Shown: positions 23,103 to 35,394 of the stretch, piece after piece
Numbering within the stretch: position 1 is the stretch's first letter
Layout: the number at the start of each line of letters is the position of its first letter
From: Nelumbo lutea
Lineage: Eukaryota; Streptophyta; Magnoliopsida; Proteales; Nelumbonaceae
Assembly (NCBI GenBank): GCA_022828595.1
Contig: JAKGHH010000004.1
Location: forward strand, 55,764,422-55,828,421
Length of the DNA stretch: 64,000 bases
Direction of reading: 5' to 3'
Translations under genes and position numbers: made by a program
Notes under the pieces: model-generated
Database searches by the model: none
Seen by the model: the letters and a program-made list of their open reading frames with translations, nothing else
What the model was told of the DNA's origin: nothing

Positions 23103-23154
<52 letters not shown>

Positions 23155-24452
23155 GTATGGTTTCAAAAGATTTGCAAAAGGTTTTAATTCCCGGGATCCA
23201 TTGTGAGTAGAGAGTGTGGCACTGTTCCTTGCAGCCGAAGGAGAGGTCTTATCTCGTCGGGCAGTGCTTGATCATTAAGGGTTGAGAGGTTAAGTGTAAG
23301 ACCATTTAGGATAATACCTAATGGGCTAATCTTGCACCTGCCCACAATCCCTGTGTTTTTATAAGATGGCTTGGCCCAGGGACCACTTAATGTAAGTGTT
23401 GGGTCCATAGGGTCCATGTGATGGGCTCAAGGGGTCATTGAGTTTTTTAGTGAATTCGGCTGGGCCTTGTAATAAAGGTTGGGCCGAACCCATGTGGCTG
23501 GTGTGTAGATCAATGCTTGGGTCCCATGCCATACAAAGAAGCCCAATTGGGTAGCATATTGAAACTAGTTAAACACTGAACACTTAATGGGCCAAAAACC
23601 CATTTTGAACTGGGCCGATATGATCACCTATTCATGGGCGAATTTGAGATTAATGTTAGTAAAAGGATTGGGTCTTTAACCTTATCCATTCTACGAGACC
23701 AAATTCAAATTAGATTTGAATCTGGTACCTCCTGATAAGATTAGGAGTGAGCTAACTTAATCTATAGATAGGATTAAGACTATCCCCTATCCAAATACTG
23801 ATTTGGATTGGGATAACTCCCAATTAGGAGGTTTCTTAATCAAGAAGAAAGAGGAGAAACCCTAACAAAAAAATCAGATTTCAAACTAGGGTTAGTATGC
23901 AAACAAAATATACCTCCTGCGAATTGAGATTTGATCTCACACAGATTCTAGAGAGAAGAGACACAGTTCAGCCCTCTTCATCCCTGGATTTCTCCTCCAG
24001 CAGCCGCCATTCCCTGCTGCAAGATTGGATCTTTGCAGCAACAGGAAGTCAAGAAATTAGTTCTTGACAACAGTCTTGCAAGAAAGACCAAAAAGATTCA
24101 GTGTTCAAAGTTTCCAAAGGATTCTTGCGAAGGATCCAGTGTGTAGGACGCACCCTACTGGTTCCGTTCCATCCACAGTTGTGTCATCTTCTGCAGGAGC
24201 GGATCTTAGTTTCTTCTTTGGGCGTGAACACCAACTTTGGGAGATATTGTTTCTCTAGATCAGGTATAATCCTTCATGTTTCCTTTTGGTTCAGATCTGG
24301 TTTGATTATGGTTAAAGTAGAATCCTTGAATATTGTATTCTAAATTTAGGGAATATGATTCCCAGTTGGAAGAAGGTAGGAAAATTTTGAAATTTGCCCA
24401 CCCATTCCGCATCCTTCATGGCATCCATTAGATGGATCCTACCCTTCTTTCA
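22483..24452 (+). mobile_element. Element A 5' LTR (type 2)
   Basis: 1970 bases, TGTTAGACAG to ...CTTTCA, followed by the primer-binding site. It is clearly diverged from type 1 LTRs but shares order and landmarks: TA repeat at about 23107-23148, TGGGCC-type motifs, and the U3 palindrome ATTCAAAT-TAG-ATTTGAAT at 23703-23721. No clear TATA box is seen in this copy. Confidence 0.95.
23107..23148. repeat. (TA)n microsatellite inside the LTR
   Basis: About 42 bases of TA repeat at the same LTR position as at 19742, 33374 and 58680. Confidence 0.95.
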
Positions 24453-24453
24453 G

Positions 24454-24466
24454 TGGTATCAGAGCC
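24454..24466 (+). other. Initiator tRNA-Met primer-binding site
   Basis: TGGTATCAGAGCC one base after the LTR end; matches the conserved copia primer site complementary to plant initiator tRNA-Met. Confidence 0.95.
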
Positions 24467-26163
24467 CTAGGTTCAAATCTTGAACCAAAAGAAAATCAGA
24501 TCTGACCCTATGTAGATGGACAGAAAATGTTCTGCTAAGATTTGCGCAAATTGCTTTTTTTTTCAAGAAATGGTTTCTTGTTAAGGGTGATTGATCTGAA
24601 ATTAATTTTTTGTTAAATCCAAAATTTATTTAGAATTGTTCTTTATTTATTTTTTATTTAATGAATTGTTCGAACCTGGAGATTGCAGTGCAGTTTTGAC
24701 GTAGATGGTCTGCACACCCTTTTTCATTTATTTTATTCAATTCAGTCTGTAAATAATTTTTTTATTATTATTCTAGACTAAATGTATAGGATTTGATCAA
24801 GAATGTAATTAATTAATAGAAATAGGATTTCTGTTATTTATTTTTCTTGATTAAAGAAGAAGGAAGAAGATGGCGGCGCTGGAGATTTGCAGATAGAGAA
24901 ATCGCTTCCTGCGATTTACAGTTTATGAAACTGTAACATTAGTGATTAACCTCTGTTTTGCAGGTGGTGTGAACAGTCCATAGTTGATTTTTATTTGTTA
25001 AAAATCAAGATTATTAATTTCAGATCTTTCATGAATTAATTCTTGAATTGAAAATCAGTTTTGGACCATTTCGAACTAGATTGGACCAAAACTATTTGGA
25101 CCGAATCTGGGGTTCGAAGGGGGCTGTTTTTCAGTCCATATTTCTCACACTTGTTGTTCCAAATCTGATGTTCAATTACAGGGATTAATTCGGCTCACCT
25201 GTAAAGCCCAGTTTTAAAGGGTTAAAACTACAAAAGCCCATTATTGTGAGAAAAGTTGTATGGGCCGAACTGCTAACTGCTTTTCAGCCCATACACCTAG
25301 TAGACATTAAATGTTAATGCTTTGGGTTTTTAAATGGGCTATTCAATGGGCTTTACAGCAGTTAATTGATTGGATCAATCCCTCCTTTACATGTGATGTT
25401 TGGATGTTTGATGTGTTGCGACCATGGGCCATAAGCACTTGGCCCATGTTGACTCATTAGTGGCTCTTGCGCACACCATGGCTGAATGCACATCATTGCC
25501 ATGGTGTCCCTTAAGGTCATTGGATGACCCGTCTTTGCTTGGTGGGCCCCACAACCCTGAAAAGGGATGCGTACAGAACCCCTAGCCGATTAAGGCCCAC
25601 CAGAAATCTGACTTTATGAAAGTCAATGGGAGCCACTTTAGTTTGACCTAAATTAGAACTAGGGCGTAATTTTGTTCCCTCCAGCAAATATGAATGCATG
25701 TGATAGGGAGATCCATATGATGGACTCTCTAAAGGCCTTCCTTCATTAGCACAATAATGGGTCCATCAGTAATGAGGAAACACACCATAAAATTGGGCTA
25801 TCCATTTGCTGTTGGATCTGTTAGAGTGTTTCATAAGATGATAGGGGCGTCATAGACCGATGTGGGAGGGGCTTCACCAGAAAATGGGAACTCTCTCACG
25901 GTACCTTGGCGTAACCTGAATATGATGGGTGTGCACTCATTGGACAGAAAGGTGGTGGGGTTTTGTAGCTGAAACAGTTGACTTCATGCACCCTATGTGA
26001 TTTCCCACATTTCCAGAGACATTTCGTCGTCTCTGTCACTGAGAAATGAGGGAAATCTCAGGGATTTACAAATGGGAATGGAACATAGATTAAAAACCAT
26101 ATCTATGTAGGTAACATGAATCAAACTAAGGTTGTGGCCTAACATCTTTGCTGTTTTATCAGA
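24467..26163 (+). other. Element A 5' leader, non-coding
   Basis: About 1.7 kb between primer site and gag ATG. No long open frame. It begins GGTTCAAATCTTGAACC, an inverted repeat that could form a hairpin. The part near 25380-26160 has a counterpart in element E (about 48780-49700), so it is a conserved leader and not unrelated DNA. Packaging or dimerisation signals would be expected here but none is identified. Confidence 0.8.
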
Positions 26164-26985
26164 AAATGGCAAACGGTAAATTTGCAAAGCTTCTAGACGA
26201 TAACAAGCTTAAGGGCCCAAACTATGCCGACTAGTACAGAAATCTTGTGCTGGTCCTAACTTCTGAAAAGTTAGACAAGGTAGTGAAAAATCCTACCCCA
26301 TAACGTCCGGATGATAGGGCTTCTGAGGCCCATAGGAGGGACTACCAAGATTGGGAGGATAAAAACTCCCTAGCCCATTGCTTTGTCATTGCCTCATTAG
26401 ACAACTCAATACAGAGGCAGTTCGATCAGATCGAACTAGCCAAGGACATATTGGACAGCCAAAGGACAATGTATGAAGAACAGAACCGTTCTACTCGACA
26501 GTAGGTCCTGAAATTGTTCATGACCGCGCAGATGTCCAAAGGGCAGAAAGTTCATGACCATTGTCTTCAGATGATGGGATACATTAACAAACTCAAAGCT
26601 CTTGGATCCGAGCTAGATCTTGGCACGCAATTGGATGCCATCCTGAATTCTTTGCCCTCTTCCTTGAATGCATTCATAATGAACTACAATATGAATAAGC
26701 TGAATGTCAACGTCCAGGAACTCAGCAATATGTTGTAGAGGGTCGAGGATCTACTAAAGAAGGATGAGCCTGTGGTTATGCTTGCTGAAGCTAACAAATC
26801 GGGCAAGAAAAAGAGAAAGGCAAAGAAGCCCCAGAAGAAAGCTGCCAAGCCCAAGAAGCAGAAGAAGAACAAGGTATCTAGTGTCTATCACTTCTACAAG
26901 CAGACCAGCCACTGGAAGAGGAACTATCCTACCTACCTGGAATCTAAGAAAGGTAACATCGAAACTTGTGTCATAGAAGATTGAG
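26164..26985 (+). pseudogene. Ty1/copia gag, element A
   Basis: Starts at ATG 26164 (MANGKFAKLLDDNKLKGPNY), the copia gag N-terminus, and continues through SLDNSIQRQFDQIE and MGYINKLKALGSELD. A lysine-rich stretch near 26800-26875 precedes the zinc-knuckle position. Stops lie at 26233-26235 (TGG to TAG), near 26503 and at 26736-26738. The zinc knuckle reads YHFYKQTSHWKRNYP: all three cysteines have become tyrosine by G-to-A changes, so RNA binding would be lost. Element E keeps the cysteines. Confidence 0.9.
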
Positions 26986-29931
26986 TGAAGGTGAAGTGAC
27001 ACTATTTTTGGGAACGACTGCAAGTGTAGCAGCTGCGACAATAGGAACTGTAGAATTAGTTCTTAGAGAAGGAGTCCTTGTACTTAAAGATTGTCTTTAT
27101 GTACAAAACTTGAGAAGAAATTTAATTTCTGTTTCTAAACTATGTGCTGATGGATATACTATTTATTTTAGTAATATGATTACTGTTAAACGGAATAACA
27201 AATTCATCGCATGCGGGGAACTGGATAATGGTCTCTATGTTCTACATCCTTCTCTAGAAACTAACCTAACCGAAACTACGTCGGTCAAAAATCCCAAGAA
27301 AAGGAATCGTGAAACAATAAATCCCACGTGCCTTTGGCATTATCGACTTGGCGATATCAGTGTTGACCGAATCACAAGGCTGGTAAAGGATGGTCCTTTG
27401 GATTTTCTAACCGTAGAAAATCTTCCCACATGTGAGCCTTGCCTTCAAGGTAAGATGACTAATCGGCCATTTGACGGTAAGCCTGAATCTGGAGGTACAC
27501 TTGACCTAATACATACTGATGTACGTGGTCCCCTGAGTGTTAGGACACAAAATCAACACGTGTATTTCATCACCTTTACAGATGATTTTTCACGATATGG
27601 TTACATGTACCTAAGGAGACACAAGTCTGAATCCTTTGAAAAGTTCAAAGAGTTCAGACAGGAAGTCGAGAAATAGTTAGGGAGAGAAGTTAAGGCCCTT
27701 CGATCGGATCGAGGTGGCGAGTATCTCTCTGACGAATTCAGGGACTACTTAAAGGACAATGGGATAGTGTCCCAACTAGCTCCTCCTACTACATCTGAAC
27801 TCAATGGTGTTTCAGAGAGGAGGAATAGAACATTGTTGGACATGGTCCGGTTGCTTCTCGTACACTCAGAATTACCCACATCCTTTTGGGGATATGCATT
27901 AGAGACTGCTATCTACATGCTGAATCGGGTTCCAACCAAATCAGTTCCGAAAACTCCATATGAACTATGGGCCAGAAGGAATCCAAGTGTGAGACACTTG
28001 ATGATTTGGGGTTGTCTTGCACATGTTAAAAGAACAAGTGCAGACAAGTTGGAATCCAAAACCAGTCATTGCCTATTTATGGGCTACCCAAAGGATTCAG
28101 TGGGTTATCTATTCTATGACCCAAGTGAGCAGAAAGTGTTCTGCAGTCGAAACACCCAATTCTTAGAATCCGAATTCATCCTGGACACTCACCATCAGGA
28201 AATAGTTCTTGATGAGGAGAGCTCAGGAGCAGTGGGAGATGTCCCACAAGTTCCAGGTAGTGACCAACCAAGAAGGTCCACCCGGGTACCCAGACCACCA
28301 GTCCGATATGGTTATGACCAGGATAGTTACCTGGTGGAAGCCTTGACTAGTGAAGAAGATCCCGTGACTTATGCAGAAGCTATGTTAGACATAGATTCCC
28401 AGAAGTGGGTGGAGGCCATGAGAGTTGAGATGGACTCGATGGAGACCAATGGAGTCTGGACTTTAGTAAATCCGCCCTCCGGGGTAAAAGCAATTGGTTG
28501 CAAATCTACAAGAGGAAGAAGGGCCCTGATGGTAGGATTGAGACCTACAAAGCTCGCTTGGTGGCAAAAGGGTATACTCAGAAAGAAGGCATCGACTATG
28601 AGGAAACCTTTTCACCCGTGGCCATGCTTAAATCCATTAGGACCCTGCTAGCTGTAGCAGTGTACCATAACTACGAAATTTGGCAAATGGATGTCAAAAC
28701 TGCGTTCCTGAGTGGAGATCTTAGTGAAGATATCTACATGCAGTAGCCGCAAGGATTCAGTGCTGCTGGTCAGGATCACATGGTATGTAAACTCAATAGA
28801 TCCATATATGGACTTAAGCAGGCTTCTAGGAGTTGGAACATCTGTTTTGATTCTGCCATCAAAACGTTTGACTTTGAGCAGAATTTGGATGAGCCCTGTG
28901 TTTACAGGAAGTCCAGTGGGGATAAGATTACCTTTTTGGTATTGTACGTGGACGATATCCTACTCATTGGGAATGATGTAGGAATGTAGACTTTGGTCAA
29001 GGTATGGCTATCACAACAGTTCTCCATGAAAGATCTTGGAGAAGCTTCATATATACTGGGTCTTCGACTCTATAGAGATAGATCGAAGCCGATAATTGGA
29101 TTATCTTAGGCTGCTTACATTGACAAAATTGTCAAAAGGTACAGCATGGAAAACTCCAAGAAAGGAAATGTTCCTTTCAGACATGGAGTCACTCTCTCCA
29201 AGAAGATGTCTCCTAAGACTTCTGAGGAGATTGAGGGCATGAGAGACGTTCCCTATGCCTCAACCGTAGGGAGCATCATGTATGCCATGCTATGCACTCG
29301 CTTGGACATAGCTCAGGTGGTGAGTGTGGTAAGCAGATTCCAGGCCAACCCAGGCCAGGAGCATTGGACTGCTATGAAGAACATACTTAAATACCTTCGA
29401 AGGACAAAAGAGTTTTGTCTGGTATTCAACGGTGGTTCACTACAAGTTCTAGGGTATACCGATGTTGATTTCCAGTCAGATCCAGATGATAGAAAGTCTA
29501 CATCTAGGTATGTTTTCACGATAGGATCGCGTGCTGTTTGCTGGAAAAGTAGCAAACAGGGGCCCACTGTAGACTCCACAACCGAGGCCGAGTACATTGC
29601 TGCAAGTGAAACTGCCAAAGAAGCCGTGTGGATGAAGAAATTCATACACGAATTGAGAGTGATCCCATCCAGCACATCACCCATCCCGTTGTTGTGTGAC
29701 AACAATGGAGCGATAACCTAGGCTAAAGAGCCTCAGGCTCACTCGAAGTCAAAGCACATCGAGAGGAAGTACCATGTATTGCAGGAGATCGTTGGTAGAG
29801 GGGATGTCCTAATTCAGAAGGTAGCATCAGCGGACAATATGGCAGACCCATTGACTAAGCCACTGACACAGAAGGTGTTTCAGAAACACGTGGAAAGTAT
29901 GGGACTTTGGCTTATACCGGATTGGACCTAA
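26986..29931 (+). pseudogene. Ty1/copia pol, element A
   Basis: Pre-integrase and integrase N-terminus lie in a clean frame from 26966 to 27676 (HYRLGDISVDRI, CEPCLQGK, D at the HTD motif near 27512). A TAG at 27674-27676 then separates the core SDRGGEY and the long frame 27767-28651. RT continues through frameshifts with YVDDILLIGN near 28948-28977, then RNase H to the stop at 29929-29931. The protease segment is missing: sequence passes from the zinc knuckle to RRLSEGEVTL without any D-S-G block. A purine tract (29932-29945) ends the element body. Confidence 0.92.
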
Positions 29932-29945
29932 GTGCAAGTGGGAGT

Positions 29946-29957
29946 TGTTAGACAGTT
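29946..29957 (+). mobile_element. Remnant of element A 3' LTR start
   Basis: TGTTAGACAGTT directly follows the purine tract, then breaks into integrase-region coding sequence of another copia copy at 29958. This marks a deletion junction. Confidence 0.9.
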
Positions 29958-32708
29958 AAAAGAAATAACAGATTCATCGCATACGGGGAACTGGAGAACG
30001 GTCTCTATGTTCTACATCCTTCTCTAGAAACTAACATAACCGAAACTACGTCGGCTGAAATCCCCAAGAAGAGAGCCCGTGATACAGTTAATCCCACGTG
30101 TCTATGGCACTGCTGATTTGTTCACATCGGTGTTGACCGAATCACAAGGTTGGTAAAGGATGGTCCTTTGGATTTTCTAACTGTAGAAGATCTTCCCACC
30201 TGTGAGCCTTGCCTACAAGGCAAGATGACAAAATGGCCATTTAACGGTAAGCCTGAAAGATGTACAGGCACACTTGACCTAATACATACTGATGTATGTG
30301 GTCCCCTAAGTGTTAGGACACAGAATCAACACGTGTATTTTATCACCTTCACAGATGGTTTCTCATGATATGGTTACGTGTACCTAATGAGACACAAGTC
30401 TGAATCCTTTGAAAAGTTCAAAGAGTTTAGACAAGAGGTCGAGAAACAGTTGGGGAGAGAAATTAAAGCCCTTTGATCTGATCGAGGTGGCAAGTATCTC
30501 TCTGACGAGTTCAGGGACTACTTAAAGGACAATGGGATAGTATCACAATTAGCTCCTCCTGCTACACCACAACTTAACGGTGTTTCAGAGAAGAGGAATA
30601 GAACCTTATTGGATATGGTCCGGTCACTTCTCATACACTCAGAGTTACCCACATCCTTTTGGGGTTACGCATTAGAGACTACGATCTACGTGCTGAATCG
30701 GGTTCCAACCAAATCGGTTCCGAACACTCCATATGAATGTTGGATTGGAAAGAAACCAAGTGTCAGACACTTAAAGATTTGGGGTTGTCCTGCACACGTT
30801 AAAAGAATGAGTGCGGACAAGTTGGAATCCAAGACCAGCCGTTGCCTATTTATAGGCTACCCAAAAGGCTCTGTAGGTTACCTTTTCTATGACCCAAGTG
30901 AGTAGAAAGTGTTCTGCAGTCAAAATGCCCAGTTCTTGGAGACCGATTATATCCTGAACACACATAGTCAGGAAATTGTTCTTGATGAGGAGAGCTCAGG
31001 AGCAGTGGGAGATGTCCCACAAGTTCCAGGTAGTGACCAACCTAGAAGATCCACTCGGGTATCCAGGCCACCAGTCCATTATGGTTATGACCAGGATAGT
31101 TACCTGGTGGAAACCTTGACTAGTGAGGAGGATCCCATGACTTACACGGAAGCTATGTTGGACATAGATTCCCAGAAGTGGGTGGAGGCCATGAGAGCAG
31201 AGATGGACTCAATAGAGACCAATGGAGTCTGGACTCTAGTAGATCCGCCCTCCAGGGTAAAAACAATTGGTTGCAAATGGATTTACAAGAGGAAGAAGGG
31301 CCCCGATGGTAGGGTTGAGACCTTCAAAGCTCGTTTGGTGGCGAAAAGGTACACTCAGAAAGAGGGCATCGATTATGAGGAAACATTTTCACCTGTGGCC
31401 ATGCTTAAATCCATTAGGATCCTGATAGTTGTAGCAGCATACCATGATTATGAGATTTGGCAAATGGATGTCAAAACTACATTCCTGAATGGAGATCTTA
31501 CTGAAGATATCTATATGCAGCAGCCGCAAGGCTTCATAGCTGCGGGTCAGGAAAACATGGTATGTAAACTTAATAGATCCATTTATGGACTTAAGCAAGC
31601 TTCTAGAAGTTGGAACATCCGTTTTGACTCTGCCGTCATATCGTTTGACTTCAAGCAGAATCTAGATGAACCCTGTGTTTACAAGAAGTACAGTGGAGAT
31701 AAGGTTACCTTTTTGGTTCTGTATGTAGATGACATTCTACTCATTGGGAATGATGCAGGAATGTTGACTACGGTAAAAGTATGGCTTTCACAGCAATTCT
31801 CTATGAAAGATCTTGTAGAGGCCTCCTATATACTGGGTCTTTGACTCTATAGAGATAGATCGAAGCGGATAATAGGATTATCCCAATCTGCCTACATTGA
31901 CAAAATAGTGAAAAGATACAGCATGGAAAACTCCAAGAAAGGAAATGTTCCTTTCAGGCACGGAGTCACTCTCTCCAAGAAGATGTCTCCCAAGACTTCT
32001 GAGGAGATTGATGGCATGAAAGACGTTCCCTATGCCTCTGCCGTAGGGAGCATCATGTATGCCATGCTGTGCACTCGCCCTGGCATTGCTCAGGCAGTGA
32101 GTGTAGTAAGCAGATTTCAGGCCAACCCAGGGTAGGCACGTTGGACTGCTGTGAAAAACATACTTAAGTACCTTCGAAAGACAAAAGAGTTTTGTCTTGT
32201 ATTCGATGGTAGCTCACTATAGATCCAAGGGTATACAGATGCCGATTTCCAGTCGGATTCAGATGATAGAAAGTGTACATCTGGGTATGTTTTCACGATT
32301 GGGTCATGTGCTGTTTGCTGGAAAAGCAGCAAACAGGGGTCCACTGTAGACTCCACGACCGAGGCCGAGTACATTGCCGCAAGTGAGGCTGCCAAGGAAG
32401 CCGTGTGGATGAAGAAGTTCGTTCACACGTTAGGAGCAGTTCCATCCAGCACATCACCCATCCCATTGTTGTGTGACAACAATGGAGCTATTGCTCAGGC
32501 TAAGGAGCCACGAGCCCACTCGAAGACAAAACACATCGAAAGGAAGTACCATGTACTGAGGGAGATTGTTGATAGAGGGGACGTCCTGATTCAGAAGGTA
32601 GCGTCAGCGGAAAATGTAGCAGACCCATTGACAAAGCCACTATCATAGAAAGTGTTTGAGAAACACGTGGAAAGCATGGGACTCCGGCTAGTACCTGATT
32701 GGACCTAA
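29958..32708 (+). pseudogene. Ty1/copia pol, inner copy (integrase to RNase H)
   Basis: Begins in the pre-integrase region (FIAYGELENGLYVLHPSLE near 29973) and runs through integrase (CEPCLQGK near 30205), the frame 30909-31844 with RT ([12 protein letters not shown] near 31276-31311, YVDDILLIGN near 31721-31750), and RNase H to TAA at 32706-32708. Stops include 30476 (CGA to TGA), 30903-30905, 31842-31844 and 32133-32135 (CAG to TAG, shared with two other copies). gag, protease and the 5' LTR are missing. It is more similar to type 1 copies than to the outer element in the LTR. Confidence 0.92.
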
Positions 32709-32722
32709 GTGCAAGTGGGAGC

Positions 32723-34691
32723 TGTTAGACAGATTTGTATGCCCTTAGCTTTAATCAAATTGATGTACTTTATGAGTTTATTATAAATGAATAAAAGTGC
32801 ATATTTGATTCATGTTCCCTTGGTATGTTTCTGTGTAATACCCTTAAACTGGACACTTAATGAGACTCGTGTTAGTTTAGAATGTTCACAGCCAGTGGGT
32901 TGGTCTGGGGAGACCTATCCTGACAAGGCTAACACTGTGGTGCCACCAAGTCAGTTGGGGTGGCTTGTCTCAGCTACCGGGGTGAGACCCTAGGCACATA
33001 CAGTGTGGGATTAATTGAATCTTTGAACTGGACCAGATTTCCAGTATTGCCCTGGACCTTGGAGATTGATGGGCAAAACTGGAAAGTTACACTTGACCCC
33101 TAGACTCGATTATGATGCTGCACTAGGTGTCGGATTGGGCTGTCTTTGACATACCAATCAGTGAGATCCTTAGCAGGGGTCAAAACCTAGGTATGTTGGG
33201 ACAGTCTAAGAATTCATCTGAGTGGGTGATCATAGTGACAGGATCAGCCCCTTTGTCGGACAAAGGTAATGATTGGAGATGCACTCTCACTGATGGAAAC
33301 CAAGACTGCGGGCAGCCGATTTCAATCGTTGAGATTTGTTTTGCAAAATATATTTTATATGAGATATAAAAAGTATATATATATATATATATATATTATG
33401 GTTTTGAAATGTTTGCAAAAGGTTTTAATTCCCGGGATCCGTACTTGAGAGAGTGCAACACTGTTCCTTGGAGCCAAGGGAGAGGTCCTCTCTTGTCGGG
33501 CAGTGTATGATCATTATGGGCTGAGAGGTTAAGTGTAAGGCCATTAAGGATAATACCTGATGGGCTAATCTTGCATCTGCCCATAGTCCCTGGGTGTTAC
33601 AAGGTGGCTTGGTCCAGTAACCACTTAGGGTAAGCGTTGGGCCCATAGAGCCCATCTGATGGGTTTTCAAGTGGTGCACTGTCCATAACAGTGTATTCGG
33701 CCAGGCCTTGTAACAAAGGCTAGGCTGAACCCATGTGGCTGATGTGTAGATCAATGTTTAGGTCCCACGCCATACAAGGAAGCCCAACTGGGCATCAGTT
33801 TGGAAGTCTTAATGAATACATTACCCTTAATGGGCCTTAAGCCCATTTCGAACTGGGCTAATTTGATTTGTCTTTAAGGGGCGAATTCTGAGATAAGATC
33901 AGCTGATAGGATTAGGCCCACACCCTATCCACTCAGAGAGTCCAAAATCTAAATGAGATTTAGATTTGGAAACTTCCTAATTAGATTAGGAGCTGGCTAA
34001 TCTAATCTGCAGATAAGATAAGGATTATTCCTTATCTTAAAGGGGCTTCTAATCCAGATATGATTTGGGTTAGCAACTCCTAATGGGATTAGGAGCTGAT
34101 CCCTTTAAGTCTATAAAAGGAAGAGGAGGCGGCAGCCTTTAGACATCCAAGAGACTCACCAGCAACAGTCTTGTCTTTAGAGCTGAGATCACAGAAGAGA
34201 GAATTCTACACCCTGCAAATACTCTCTAGCCACCTCCTTCCTGCAGCCGCCGCCTATTGCAGTTCGATCTCCATTCCTTGGGAGAAATCAAGATTTGATC
34301 TTGATTCCAATCTTTTGGAGAAAAGATTGGTAGGAGTTGTATTCACTAGCCGCCCAAGTGATTCTTGGAAAGAATCATGTTCTTAGGAAGGACACTGTTG
34401 ATTCTGCTCCACCTGGCACTACGCCATCTTCAGTGGAAGTAGATTTTGTTTTCTACCTTGGGCGTGAACACCTCCGTTGAGAGATATTATTTATCTGTAT
34501 CAGGTATTATCTCTCTTTCCTCCTTTTGGTTCAGATCTGGTTTAGTTTATGGTTCAAGAATGATCTTTCAAAATATGATTTTCTAAATAGGGAATTCGAT
34601 TCCCAGTTGAAGGGAAAGAAAAATTTATGAAATTCGCCCTCCTTTATTCCGCAATCATGGGCATCCATATGATGGATTTCCTATCCCTTCA
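32723..34691 (+). mobile_element. Inner copia 3' LTR (type 1)
   Basis: 1969 bases from TGTTAGACAG to ...CTATCCCTTCA, after a purine tract (32709-32722). Contains a (TA)n run at 33374-33396, a palindrome variant GATAAGGA-TTAT-TCCTTATC (34017-34036), and a TATA box at 34112. Directly followed by the tail of the outer type 2 LTR. Confidence 0.95.
34112..34119 (+). promoter_or_regulatory. Copia LTR TATA box
   Basis: TATAAAAG at the conserved LTR position, followed by GAAGAGGAGGCGGCAGCC. Confidence 0.7.
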
Positions 34692-34958
34692 GCTGGTTCC
34701 ATTCCATCCACAGTTGTGTCATCTTCTGCAGGAGCGGATCTTGGTTTCTTCTTTGGGCGTGAACACCAACTTTGGGAGATATTGTTTCTCCGGATCAGGT
34801 ATAATCATTCCTGTTTCCTTTTGGTTCGGATCTGGTTTGATTATGGTTCAAGTAGAATCCTTGAATATTGTATTCTAACTTTAGGGAATATGATTCCCAG
34901 TTGGAAACTCATTCCGCACCTTCATGGCGTCGATTAGATGGATCCTACCCTTCTTTCA
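34692..34958 (+). mobile_element. Tail of element A 3' LTR (type 2)
   Basis: Matches 24158-24452 of the A 5' LTR almost base for base, apart from a deletion of about 30 bases after CCCAGTTGGAA, and ends CTTCTTTCA followed by the TAGAAT target duplicate. Confidence 0.93.
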
Positions 34959-35394
34959 TAGAATTCTAAAAAGAGACTACCCTAGAATGGATGGTGGAGA
35001 TTAGAAGGGATGGAAGGTGAGGATTTAGCAATTAGGGGCGGCTAGGGTTTGTTGAGAGTGAAAAGAATGGATTAAAAGGCGCCCTAGGGTTTGCTAAGTC
35101 ATGGGGAGCATGCTAATAAAGTAGGAGGGGCGCCAAACTAGGTTTAGCAGCTTGGAGGCACCCTCCTACTTTTAGTTTTTCACAAAAGCACCCCCTCTCT
35201 CAGCTGGACTCCATACCAGCTTCCCAAAATCTGCATTTTAGCCTTAAACTTCCCAATTTTCCCCAGAATTTGTACAAAGACCCTCAGAGGCCACAACATT
35301 GCATTTAATTGGGAAAAGGGCATACTTTGACTTTTTTAAGGCCGAAAATACCGCTGAAATGATGCCCTTAAGTCATCAAAATGTAAAGTTATCA
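34959..35394 (-). mobile_element. Element B 3' LTR, proximal part
   Basis: Continues the LTR interrupted at 22482. It matches 38053-38483 and on the minus strand starts TGATAAC at 35394, directly after the purine tract. Confidence 0.88.

Larger units (their letters stand above)
22483..34958 (+). mobile_element. Chimeric Ty1/copia element A
   Basis: Starts TGTTAGACAG at 22483 and ends ...CTTCTTTCA at 34958. TAGAAT occurs just before the start (22477-22482) and just after the end (34959-34964), a target duplication of 5-6 bases. The empty site is preserved in the other B LTR (TTAGGGTTAGAATGCTAAAAAG near 38041). Layout: 5' LTR, primer site, leader, gag and pol to 29931; then 12 bases of 3' LTR; then an inner copia pol and its own LTR (29958-34691); then the tail of the outer 3' LTR (34692-34958). 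The inner part looks like a second copia inserted in the 3' LTR and later shortened by deletion. Confidence 0.85.

Noticed and set aside
32787..32993. 68-codon sense frame near the LTR start, present at the same length at 12376, 19156 and (minus) 3516
   Set aside because: Copies are recent relatives, so shared openness is weak evidence. Differences between 19156 and 32787 include as many amino-acid-changing as silent changes, and the copy at 7344 has a stop.
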